From Nitratidesulfovibrio sp044433065 (GTDB lineage Bacteria > Desulfobacterota > Desulfovibrionia > Desulfovibrionales > Desulfovibrionaceae), in NCBI GenBank assembly GCA_044433065.1, contig JAWXUA010000035.1, positions 1 through 21,406 on the forward strand: a DNA stretch of 21,406 bases, in the 5' to 3' direction. Numbering within the stretch: the first letter of the stretch is position 1; every line of letters begins with the position of its first letter. Below, piece after piece: positions 15,407 through 21,406 of this stretch. The position numbers were made by a program, and so were the translations under genes. The notes beneath the pieces were generated by a model, which was given only the letters and a program-made list of their open reading frames with translations, ran no database searches and was not told the DNA's origin.

Positions 15407-16274
15407 CGTTGTTTGAAGTGCTGTCTTTAAGATTTCTTAGTTACTCAATAGGAAGGTCCTTTGAGTTACTAAAAATCTGATGCTAATTAAATACGCTTTA
15501 ATCTCGTGAGCTACCAGCTATGGTCAAGGATGGGCAGTATAAGGCGCTCTTTGGCCGTATACTGCTCTTCTGTATGCTTTATAGCGTTTTTGGCTGAACG
15601 GCATCTACAAGGCTTCTACGGCAACTAGAGGGTGGTCTTTGCAAATTGTTGTGGAGAGCTTGTGCAAGAAGTCTTTTCGGACATTGGGGATAGCCTGGTG
15701 CAGAGGAGTAATACTAGTATTGAGCCCTTACCATTTGGTTGAACGCTTGCACGCACGTAAAAAAACTTCGCCGTAGTACTGCATGCTTCTTACTATTAGT
15801 TTGGAAGACATTCTTGGACTACCATCAGCCAATGCTGTAAAAGAGGCAATCCGCATACCTATGCCTACTGACTTCGAGTAGGGGTGAGGCTGCACCGCTA
15901 CTATAAACGCTACATGCCTAGCCTGAATGAGGATATGCCTTTGCCTGCGTATAAAGAGACAGTGAACTTCTTGAGCATCTCTTTGTGGAATGGCTTCTGT
16001 AATAGCGTACCGAAGTATATACGGCGATTGTCATCAATCTTGCTCCTTGCGGATACCTAATGTCTGGTGAACGCTACCTCTTTTGAAACCCGAAAGTTCA
16101 CGTGGTAAAAAATCTTGTAGGGGCCTGGTTAGGACTTTAGGGACTGCTGGAGTATCTGAGAGTTTGCTTGTCGAGGTCGTCCGAAAGCTTTGAGAGATGC
16201 TGTAGGTCTCTCCCTTAGTGCGTTGAAAAAATCAAAGTATTCGAAATGGTACAATAAAATAACAGATAAAAATG

Positions 16275-16318
16275 ACAGATATTTCTAACAGATGTTTTTG
16301 TCTGTTAGAAATATCTGT
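16275..16318. repeat. Array hairpin H6, perfect 18-bp arms
   Basis: The arms and loop are identical to H4 (16275-16292 and 16301-16318), but the flank is CGTTGTTTGAGG without a T-run. A stable stem kept without a T-run argues against a purely terminator role. Confidence 0.7.
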
Positions 16319-16813
16319 CGTTGTTTGAGGTGCTGTCTTTAAGATTTTTTAGCTAGTCAGAGGAGCTCCTGTGAGTTACTAAAAAATATGATGTTCATTA
16401 AATACGCTTTAATCTCGTGAGCTCGTCTAATCTTGGTCAAGAATGGCTCAGTAAAGGACGCTCTTTGCCCGTATATTGCGCAAGTACTACTTCATAGCGT
16501 CTTTGGTTGAACGAGGGGGGATACTTTATATTTGTAAGGCTTCTACGGCAACGGGAGGGTGCTTTTTGCAAGCAGTGGTGGTATGCTCCTACAAGACGTC
16601 TTTTGGGATATTGGCGATCGACTGGTGCAGGCGAGCAATACGAGCCTTGAGTGGTTGCTAGTGTTGGTAAGAATTTTATGTGATTGGCTAGCTTTTGTTC
16701 AGGCGTGCAAGCTTCTTGAGATTGGTCAGGAAGAGGGGAGCTTAGGCTACCAGTAATTCTCTTGTTAGCGTAAAGCCTTTAGGTATGAAAAGGAGGAGAG
16801 GAGGTATATAGAA

Positions 16814-17082
16814 AAAAAGTCCCCGCTTGCGCGGGGAATACATAGAAAACGCTAGTTTTCTTGTGGCATTTTAAATAAGCCACATCCCCACTCACGTGGG
16901 GAGTATGAAAACGGGGAAAAAGTTGCTTTCTGGCTAGCGCCACATCCCCACTCACGTGGGGAATATGAAAACGGGGAAAAAGTTGCTTTCTGGCTAGCGC
17001 CACATCCCCACTCACGTGGGGAATACATAGAAAAACTGTTAGAAATAGCTGTCTGCTACATCCCCACTTTCGTGGGGAATAC
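16814..17082 (-). CRISPR. Small orphan type I-E-like CRISPR array (five repeats)
   Basis: Five repeats of about 28 bases lie at 16814-16841, 16879-16906, 16939-16966, 16999-17026 and 17055-17082. Each centres on a hairpin such as CCCCACTCACGTGGGG. Read on the minus strand they start GTATTCCCCAC and end GGGGATGTGGC, close to type I-E repeats. Spacers are 37, 32, 32 and 28 bases. The two 32-base spacers are identical, so one 60-base unit was duplicated. The distal repeat (16814-16841) is diverged, with the stem CCCCGC/GCGGGG followed on the minus strand by a T-run, and could act as a terminator. There are no cas genes in the window. An open frame over this region (16779-17126) is a product of the repeats. 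Confidence 0.65.
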
Positions 17083-17098
17083 ATCTTCCATGACTTGG

Positions 17099-17126
17099 AA
17101 AATATCAAAAATATTTTTTTTGTCAA
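17099..17126 (-). promoter_or_regulatory. CRISPR leader promoter
   Basis: On the minus strand TTGACA (17121-17126) and TATTTT (17099-17104) are 16 bases apart, directly upstream of the first repeat. They lie within an AT-rich stretch (17083-17160) that has the character of a CRISPR leader. Transcription would run into the array. Confidence 0.5.
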
Positions 17127-17254
17127 TTAAAAAATTATAATAGTACGTATGAAAAATAAAATCCTGTTAATGTAGTAGCTTATGTGCTATTCAAATTCTA
17201 GCGTCCATATCAGGCATTAAGCACCTGATGAAGATACCAGACATGACCTTCAAG

Positions 17255-17635
17255 TCATGAGGAGTACGGTGGGCCGATTTGTTTTATTCGCATAAGAAAA
17301 ATACGCAGAGCAAAATGGATAAAGATCGTGAGGAGCACATACCAGAGATATAGGAGTAATGCAGTTATGAGTTTATACTCGTAGTATTGTGGAAATCCTA
17401 AGGCTGTACCTATGGGGATGAACCAAAAATTGTGTACAGCAAATGCAATGGATGCACAAAGATATGCAAACCATCTGTTCGATGTACAAACAAAGAGGAT
17501 GACGACACTTATACTTTCAAAAACTATATTGAATTCATATACTGGCTCAAAGGCATGACTCATTATCTTTGTCATGTTTCCAATAAATATTGCAAATAGC
17601 GCAGTATAAAAATATGAAGTGAATTTATATTGCAT
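17255..17635 (-). CDS. Small integral membrane protein downstream of the Rhs locus
   Basis: The protein has 126 residues from the ATG at 17635 (MQYKFTSYFYTALFAIFIGN). GTGGAA upstream favours this over the ATG at 17653. It has about four hydrophobic segments (roughly 8-20, 34-51, 55-78 and 88-113) and a short basic tail (RIKQIGPPYSS). I do not recognise a family. It is not clearly related to its three neighbours upstream, which share a pattern with each other. Being the last gene of the minus-strand run behind the Rhs gene, it may be another immunity-type protein or an unrelated passenger. A small hairpin, CATGAC-CTTCAA-GTCATG, overlaps its stop codon. Confidence 0.6.
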   Translation of the reverse strand: MQYKFTSYFYTALFAIFIGNMTKIMSHAFEPVYEFNIVFESISVVILFVCTSNRWFAYLCASIAFAVHNFWFIPIGTALGFPQYYEYKLITALLLYLWYVLLTIFIHFALRIFLMRIKQIGPPYSS

Positions 17636-17776
17636 GATTTTTCCACTATGCATGAGTTAAGTTATAATAGTAATACTCTGGAATTTTTAAAAAAGTAATT
17701 GCAAAATTATATAAAAGTTTAGATTTTTATGTTGAGTTATCAAATCAAGTGTAAGATTTTGGTAGATACATAATGA

Positions 17777-18133
17777 CTATTTCACTAAAAATCCCATGAG
17801 ATAGAAGGCATAAAATACAGCAAGAAATAGTTCCAACAATACATAAGGAAGGAGAAATACAAATCCTGCAATTTTTAAAAAAAGTTCTTTCTCGATGATT
17901 AGACCGCATATTATTACAAAATATATGCCGCCGAGTAGTGACAAAAAAATGCCTTCAATAAATTGTGCGAGCAAGCTTGCGTTATTTGGTGTGAAGTTTC
18001 CTGTAAATATAATCAATGGGTTAAATATTACTATAAGCTCGTTAACGGCATTTTTATTATAATACCCAGTTAAAATGGAAATAAAAAAAGTAATACAGCT
18101 ATAAATAAACACTATATAAAAAATCTTTTTCAT
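17777..18133 (-). CDS. Small membrane protein, paralogue 3, candidate immunity protein
   Basis: The protein has 118 residues and starts MKKIFYIVFIYSCITFFISI, with AAGGA about 12 bases upstream. Four hydrophobic segments are likely (4-22, 33-46, 59-80, 87-115). It shares a layout with the genes at 18206-18556 and 18635-18988: an MKK start, a first helix, a short polar stretch, then N-P-[VLA]-x-x-[FL]-T-[GD], a Ser/Leu-rich third helix, a charged K-E segment, and P-Y-[VL]-L near the end. Three tandem diverged copies behind an Rhs toxin gene suggest an immunity gene family. No enzyme motif is visible. Confidence 0.65.
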   Translation of the reverse strand: MKKIFYIVFIYSCITFFISILTGYYNKNAVNELIVIFNPLIIFTGNFTPNNASLLAQFIEGIFLSLLGGIYFVIICGLIIEKELFLKIAGFVFLLPYVLLELFLAVFYAFYLMGFLVK

Positions 18134-18205
18134 GGAGTTCTGATTCCTTAAGTTTATATAATAAATATTTATAAATAATATATTTGATTTATTTTAAATA
18201 AACAT

Positions 18206-18556
18206 CTAAAAAATATTAAAAATTGGTAATATATATTCTTTTATAACTATTGCTAGAAGTATTACATAAGGAATAAACACCATTGTACCGAAAATTTTAT
18301 AGAGTATTTCTTTTTGTTTGAATAAGTATATAACAAATATCATGTAGCATGAACTGACTACAGCCAAAGAAATGCTTTCTAATAAAAGTATGCTTAACGA
18401 TGCTTCGCTTTGAACAAAGTATCCTGTAAAAACTGTGACTGGATTTAAAAATTTTACAATATCATTTAAATGACAATAGTCATGATTGCGAGAAAACAAG
18501 CTTAAAAAGCATGTTGTAAAACTTAAAATAAGTACTATAAATGACGTTTTTTTCAT
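18206..18556 (-). CDS. Small membrane protein, paralogue 2, candidate immunity protein
   Basis: The protein has 116 residues and starts MKKTSFIVLILSFTTCFLSL. Shared positions with the two neighbours include FLNPVTVFTGYF, the hydrophobic third segment (SISLAVVSSCYMIFVIYLF), KQKEILYKIFG and the final FIPYVILLAIVI. Four membrane segments are expected. The ribosome site is weak (AAGAAAA). The 72-78-base gaps to its neighbours and the common strand suggest one transcript with the Rhs gene. Confidence 0.65.
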   Translation of the reverse strand: MKKTSFIVLILSFTTCFLSLFSRNHDYCHLNDIVKFLNPVTVFTGYFVQSEASLSILLLESISLAVVSSCYMIFVIYLFKQKEILYKIFGTMVFIPYVILLAIVIKEYILPIFNIF

Positions 18557-18634
18557 GTGATTTTCTTGTAGTATTTGTAATATGGTATAGCGTTAGTTTT
18601 TTTGAGACTTTTCGTTTGTCCTGTATTTTTATTG

Positions 18635-18988
18635 TTATTTTAGTGGTATACCACAAAGGTATAAAATATTAAGATAAGCAATAAATAGCATTCCTAATAA
18701 ATAGGGAGATGATATAATCAAAGCTACAAAGCGAAGGTAGAAATCTTTATACTTTAAAAGAAAGCCAATTGACGAAATATAAAGAGTTTCAATAAGAATA
18801 CCAATAATAATTTTAAAAATTATCAAAGATGAAATACCATCCTCAATATAAATATCAGTAAGCATGAGTGCAGGATTTGCTATTAGTAGTGCGGCACTAG
18901 CAGCATGCAAATCGAAGTAGTTAAAAATGAAATAAAAGCCCCACGTAACAAAATTAAAAACTAAAGCAAAATAAAATATTTTTTTCAT
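18635..18988 (-). CDS. Small membrane protein, paralogue 1, candidate immunity protein next to the Rhs gene
   Basis: The protein has 117 residues. I chose the ATG at 18988 (MKKIFYFALVFNFVTWGFYF) because the paralogues start the same way. A GTG at 19021 would add 11 residues that encode only a hairpin. Visible are the IANPALMLTDIYIEDG segment, which matches the NP-x-x-x-[FL]-T block of the paralogues, and SSPYLLGMLFIAYLNILYL at the end. It is the first gene after the Rhs ORF (47 bases from its stop to the GTG, 80 to the ATG). That is the usual position of the cognate immunity gene. A stable stem-loop covers its Shine-Dalgarno sequence. Confidence 0.65.
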   Translation of the reverse strand: MKKIFYFALVFNFVTWGFYFIFNYFDLHAASAALLIANPALMLTDIYIEDGISSLIIFKIIIGILIETLYISSIGFLLKYKDFYLRFVALIISSPYLLGMLFIAYLNILYLCGIPLK

Positions 18989-18997
18989 ACTATATTC

Positions 18998-19019
18998 GGT
19001 GCCTCCTTGCGGAGGCACC
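18998..19019 (-). promoter_or_regulatory. Stem-loop covering the ribosome site of the first immunity-type gene
   Basis: GGTGCCTCC and GGAGGCACC form a perfect 9-base stem with a 4-base loop. On the minus strand AAGGAGG lies partly in the loop and partly in the 3' arm, 10-13 bases ahead of the ATG at 18988. No T-run follows, so a translational role or RNA-end stabilisation is more likely than termination. Confidence 0.5.
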
Positions 19020-19067
19020 ACTCTCCTTATAGTAGTATGTCTGTAGTCAAAATATCACTACAGCTTT

Positions 19068-20651
19068 TTAAAAAATACTTGGCGTGGGTCGAGACTTCCA
19101 ATCTCGGGTTCTACCAGTAAGTTTGTTTTCTAAAGTACGATGGTATTTGGAGGGAAAAGTTGCTTCTGCCTCATTTGGTGTTGCAATCCCTGCTTTTTTG
19201 AGAATTGCATCTACATTTACCACACAGTTCTTGTCCCAAAAATTGTAGCCGCCTGGGTGTTCCATGGTCTGTTTAAGCGCTGCCTTTGCTGCTTCATCTT
19301 GGCCACTACCTTTTCGCGTAGCAATATATGTTTCCTTGTCATAGGGTCTATCAGTATCGTCACGCCATTCTCCATCCCCACCTGTGCCTTTATTACCTTC
19401 TGCAGGATAAAAACCAACGAAAGGACCTCCATCAACAGACATCCATACATGTCCAGGCATTCCTTCAGCAGACCGAACCCGTATATCCAAGCCCAACGGG
19501 TCAACCAAGTTCACAGGGTCATCAAGACACCAACCATAGGTATGGACATCACCTGCTGCATGGCCAAGTGGGTCGGATTGAATGAACATACCTGTAGTAG
19601 GGTCATATTCGCGATAGGCAAAATGAATAAGCCCTGTATCCCTATCAAGAAGGCCCCCTGCAAACGAAATCGGAAGCATAAAGGGTGCGCCTTGGAAGGC
19701 AAGCTCTTGGCCAAAGCTATTATGTTTCGTTTGCGATACCACATTTCCGTTACTATCTGCAACTGCAAGTAAAGCTCCTGATTGGCTAAAAGCAAGCGAG
19801 TATACTTGCCCATGCGACATCATACCAACAGGTAGCCAGTTTTGCATGGTGAGCTCTCTGCCTGGATATATGAAAAAGCTGTGGTTATTATCGCTTCCAT
19901 CACAAACCCCTGCAAAACGTACCGTGTCATGCCAGCTATACTTTTCAACAAGGACACCGTTAATGCTTTTGCTTGCGCGACGCCCCATAGGGTCAATAAG
20001 GTACTGAATGTGGCGGCCATCAGGAAGATGCACGTCCATCAGTTCACCGTGTTGATTGTAGGCATACTGTGTCATGCCCATTGGAGTTTCTTTGGCTTCG
20101 AGTTGGCCTCGCGCGTCGTAGTGGAATCGTTGAACTTGCCCAGTATTTTTATTTTCTATACCGACAAGGCGTAAGGATGCATCATAGGTATAAGAATTAC
20201 CAAGTAAATCTGTTTTACGCTCACCATGTTTGCCATATGTGTACTTTTCGATAAGCTCCCCATTTTCTTTAACAGTCGTAAGTCGTCCCGTCTTGTCATA
20301 GGTAAACTCTTGTATTTCAGTGTAGTTGTTGAAGGCAAGTTTACGCAGAACAATGCGCCCGTGTTGGTCACGGTGTAGCTCCATATAACCAAAAGGTTTC
20401 CCTTCACGAGTCATGAAAGGCATAGCTTCATGCTTAGGGAGACTGTCAGGCGTAAAGTCTCGATGTGCGCCACGACTATCTTCAGGACCAGTTTGAGGTG
20501 GCATGGATGACGTATTCAGATTCCCCAAGTGCTGAGGAGAGCTGCTTGCCGTGCCGTATTGTTGTGGTGTGTTTTGTGGCTGGCTAGAGTAATTGACAAC
20601 AGTATCATCCTCACCAAAGACTTCGTACTTGAGATAATCTTCTGTGCTCAT
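19068..20651 (-). CDS. Rhs/YD-repeat protein with C-terminal predicted papain-like toxin domain
   Basis: The protein has 527 residues from the ATG at 20651 (MSTEDYLKYEVFGEDD); the reading to 20666 needs a TTG. A disordered Gln/Ser/Pro segment (about 20-75) precedes several YD-type repeats (FTYDKTGRLTTVKENGELIE, FHYDARGQLEAKETPMGMTQ). The Rhs core signature is near 333-363 (GLLDRDTGLIHFAYREYDPT, then GMFIQSDPLG) and PVNLVDPLGLD is at about 379-389. After this boundary lies a variable tip of about 138 residues. It has GHVWMSVDG-PFVGFYP (His401) and NFWDKNCVVNVDAILKKAGI (Cys476). This His-then-Cys order fits a permuted papain/NlpC-LRAT-like hydrolase, but that is inference. Full Rhs proteins exceed 1000 residues, so this is a short orphan-type C-terminal cassette. 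Small membrane proteins follow it. Confidence 0.85.
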   Translation of the reverse strand: MSTEDYLKYEVFGEDDTVVNYSSQPQNTPQQYGTASSSPQHLGNLNTSSMPPQTGPEDSRGAHRDFTPDSLPKHEAMPFMTREGKPFGYMELHRDQHGRIVLRKLAFNNYTEIQEFTYDKTGRLTTVKENGELIEKYTYGKHGERKTDLLGNSYTYDASLRLVGIENKNTGQVQRFHYDARGQLEAKETPMGMTQYAYNQHGELMDVHLPDGRHIQYLIDPMGRRASKSINGVLVEKYSWHDTVRFAGVCDGSDNNHSFFIYPGRELTMQNWLPVGMMSHGQVYSLAFSQSGALLAVADSNGNVVSQTKHNSFGQELAFQGAPFMLPISFAGGLLDRDTGLIHFAYREYDPTTGMFIQSDPLGHAAGDVHTYGWCLDDPVNLVDPLGLDIRVRSAEGMPGHVWMSVDGGPFVGFYPAEGNKGTGGDGEWRDDTDRPYDKETYIATRKGSGQDEAAKAALKQTMEHPGGYNFWDKNCVVNVDAILKKAGIATPNEAEATFPSKYHRTLENKLTGRTRDWKSRPTPSIF

Positions 20652-20659
20652 AGAGCCGT

Positions 20660-20779
20660 TTAACAACGCACTTGGTCTTTTACGTTTTTCTTTTCAGCAA
20701 AGACATTTTGCCTCAAAAAATCTTCTGTAGACATTTGATTTTGAGACGATTGCATATTACGCAGATACTTTGTGGCCAT
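20660..20779 (-). CDS. Short leader ORF (39 aa) repeating the Rhs N-terminal motif
   Basis: Starting at the ATG at 20779 with a strong AGGAGGG four bases away, the 39 residues are MATKYLRNMQSSQNQ, then MSTEDFLRQNVF, then a basic tail ending in VRC. The MSTED[FY]L-x-x-x-VF motif is the same as the first residues of the Rhs protein, whose ATG lies eight bases after this stop. The Rhs ATG has no ribosome site of its own. So translation of the Rhs protein probably depends on coupling to this ORF, or the pair is a duplicated 5' end left by recombination of a longer Rhs gene. Confidence 0.55.
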   Translation of the reverse strand: MATKYLRNMQSSQNQMSTEDFLRQNVFAEKKNVKDQVRC

Positions 20780-21052
20780 ACGCCCTCCTATGTTAAAATT
20801 CCGCCACATCACAAGGGCGACAGTAAACGCCAATCGTTTACCTTGCCGTTTGTGAAAATGGCCCGCAGGAGGAAAAGTGTATCATAGCCTTTTTTACGTT
20901 TTCGATGAAGAGGGGGGGTCCGCAAGGTGTGCGCAGGGTGTGTTAAGGGGCATAGTAGTAGGGTAGACAGGTTTTTGAATTTTAGGACAAAATGGGATTT
21001 TTATGGTTTTCAAGGGGTGGGTTAGAATCTAGCGGTACTTTCTGAGGTCCAA

Positions 21053-21127
21053 ATGGCTGCTTACCTTTCTCTAAATCGCCTGAAGTTGACCTCTAACAGC
21101 GAAAAGTCAAAAAAGGCCATGTCCTAG
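21053..21127 (+). CDS. Possible 24-residue ORF
   Basis: The ATG at 21053 has GAGG at a suitable distance and encodes MAAYLSLNRLKLTSNSEKSK followed by KAMS. It is basic and soluble-looking, with no recognised family. It may be the start of a decayed gene, because the frame stops abruptly at TAG. Low confidence. Confidence 0.2.
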   Translation: MAAYLSLNRLKLTSNSEKSKKAMS

Positions 21128-21220
21128 TCGTGTTTGCCATTATAGACGTCGTATGAGCCCGTCTCGAGCGTTTTAGTAATGGATAAGGTCGTCTCTTGCC
21201 TAGGCTATCTGTCGTAAAGA

Positions 21221-21264
21221 GGGGACCTCGCCTCATGTTTAGGTAAACATGAGGCGAGGTCCCC
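21221..21264. repeat. 44-base perfect palindrome (21-bp arms, 2-base loop)
   Basis: The left arm (21221-21241) begins GGGGACCTCGCCTCATG and the right arm (21244-21264) is its exact complement, with only GG between. It is much more GC-rich than its surroundings and no T-run follows. It could be a very strong hairpin, a protein-binding or recombination site, or a small palindromic mobile unit. Confidence 0.75.
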
Positions 21265-21282
21265 GTAAACACGAAGCTTAGT

Positions 21283-21311
21283 GTTCTCCAGATATTGGCT
21301 TCATGGAGAAC
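21283..21311. terminator. Hairpin followed by a T-rich stretch
   Basis: GTTCTCCA (21283-21290) pairs with TGGAGAAC (21304-21311), followed on the plus strand by TTTCTTTCGTCATTTTTT. It is a possible plus-strand terminator. A second imperfect hairpin (CGTCA...TGACG, 21319-21345) overlaps its tail. What it would terminate is unclear, as no plus-strand gene precedes it. Confidence 0.4.
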
Positions 21312-21406
21312 TTTCTTTCGTCATTTTTTCTAAAAAAGAGTGACGTATTTTCAGGTTGTGGACAGAGCGTCTAAACCCTGTGAGCCTCCGTTCATGCATG
21401 TTTGAT

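Larger units (their letters stand above)
11919..16750. repeat. 4.8-kb non-coding modular repeat array with six long hairpins
   Basis: Apart from one inserted IS element (13302-14623) this region has no credible gene. It is made of diverged copies of the same units. Each starts with GAAAGTATTT-AAATGGCACAA (or a variant), then an iteron-like hairpin (H1-H6). The hairpin is followed either by a short segment of about 150 bases (after H2 and H4) or by a long segment A-B of 700-850 bases. Examples of shared words are GAGGTCGTCTGGAAAGCCTT at 12604 and 15064 (a variant at 16173) and CTAAAAATCTGATGCTAATT near 15470 (variant near 13020). The order is H1-A-B, H2-short, H3-A-[IS]-B, H4-short, H5-A-B, H6-A. 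H2 to H3 and H4 to H5 are 210 and 212 bases apart. Frames are broken by stops in every copy, so it is not a decayed single gene family that I can recognise. Possible roles are a centromere or incompatibility region, or repeated structured RNA. Confidence 0.7.
20780..21406. other. Mostly non-coding end region
   Basis: I find no convincing gene of normal size. It contains the upstream region of the Rhs cassette (20780-20900), a G-rich stretch (20908-20960), a possible 24-residue ORF at 21053-21127, a 44-base palindrome and two smaller hairpins. No tRNA or other known RNA is recognisable. Confidence 0.5.

Noticed and set aside
11954..16318. All six array hairpins as ordinary terminators
   Set aside because: H1, H2 and H4 have T-runs and may terminate, but H3, H5 and H6 do not, and no genes precede most of them.
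16476..16756. Two overlapping plus-strand ORFs of 61 and 65 residues
   Set aside because: They lie in an array module. The equivalent frames in the other copies carry stops and many replacing changes, so they are not conserved proteins.
16814..17082. Repeats as REP-type intergenic palindromes instead of CRISPR
   Set aside because: The 60-base periodicity, 32-base spacers, I-E-like repeat sequence and leader promoter favour CRISPR, although irregular outer spacers leave some doubt.
16779..17126. 115-residue minus-strand ORF with repeated HVSGDVALARKQLFPRF
   Set aside because: Its repeats are translations of the CRISPR repeats and the duplicated spacer. There is no ribosome site, and this is a common false gene over I-E arrays.
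1..21406. tRNA, rRNA or known riboswitch
   Set aside because: I looked for cloverleaf-like and conserved rRNA or riboswitch words on both strands and saw none that I could support.

Overview
The window looks like an accessory region of a moderately AT-rich, probably Gram-negative anaerobe. Clues are a SLC13-type carboxylate transporter next to a flavin-transferase-like (ApbE) fragment, an Rhs toxin, and CRISPR repeats of the type I-E kind seen in Pseudomonadota and Desulfobacterota. I cannot name the genus. A run of ten Ns at 14624-14633 shows that this is a scaffolded draft.

Layout. 1-4180: a SLC13 permease gene cut short next to an out-of-frame ApbE-like fragment, a divergent LysR regulator with two palindromic boxes between them, and a SulP anion transporter. 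4198-5177: two unrecognised minus-strand genes and a terminator. 5297-6591: a DUF1016/YhcG-type nuclease gene broken by one in-frame stop, overlapped by an antitoxin gene whose own toxin is missing. 6876-8551: a hipBA toxin-antitoxin operon with a 5-8-5 palindrome upstream. 8656-11889: iteron-like repeats, an AT-rich stretch, then parA and a second gene encoding an unfamiliar winged-helix protein, arranged like a plasmid partition or replication locus.

11919-16750 is the most unusual part: about 4.8 kb of non-coding DNA built from diverged copies of the same modules. It has six copies of a long hairpin whose arms use the same words as the iterons upstream of parA. An IS3-family element has inserted into one copy, and the assembly gap lies exactly at its right end. 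16814-17126 is a small orphan type I-E-like CRISPR array with a leader promoter and a duplicated spacer. Another spacer matches a hairpin arm at 17 of 18 bases.

17255-20779 (minus strand) is an Rhs-type cassette. A short leader ORF precedes an Rhs C-terminal protein with a predicted papain-like toxin tip. Four small membrane proteins follow, three of them paralogous, and these are candidate immunity proteins. 20780-21406 is mostly non-coding and holds a 44-base perfect palindrome.

Taken together, the parA pair, the iterons flanking it and the repeat array may form one replication/partition system on an integrated or extrachromosomal element that also carries toxin-antitoxin, CRISPR and Rhs cargo. 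That link is inference from shared sequence words and position.
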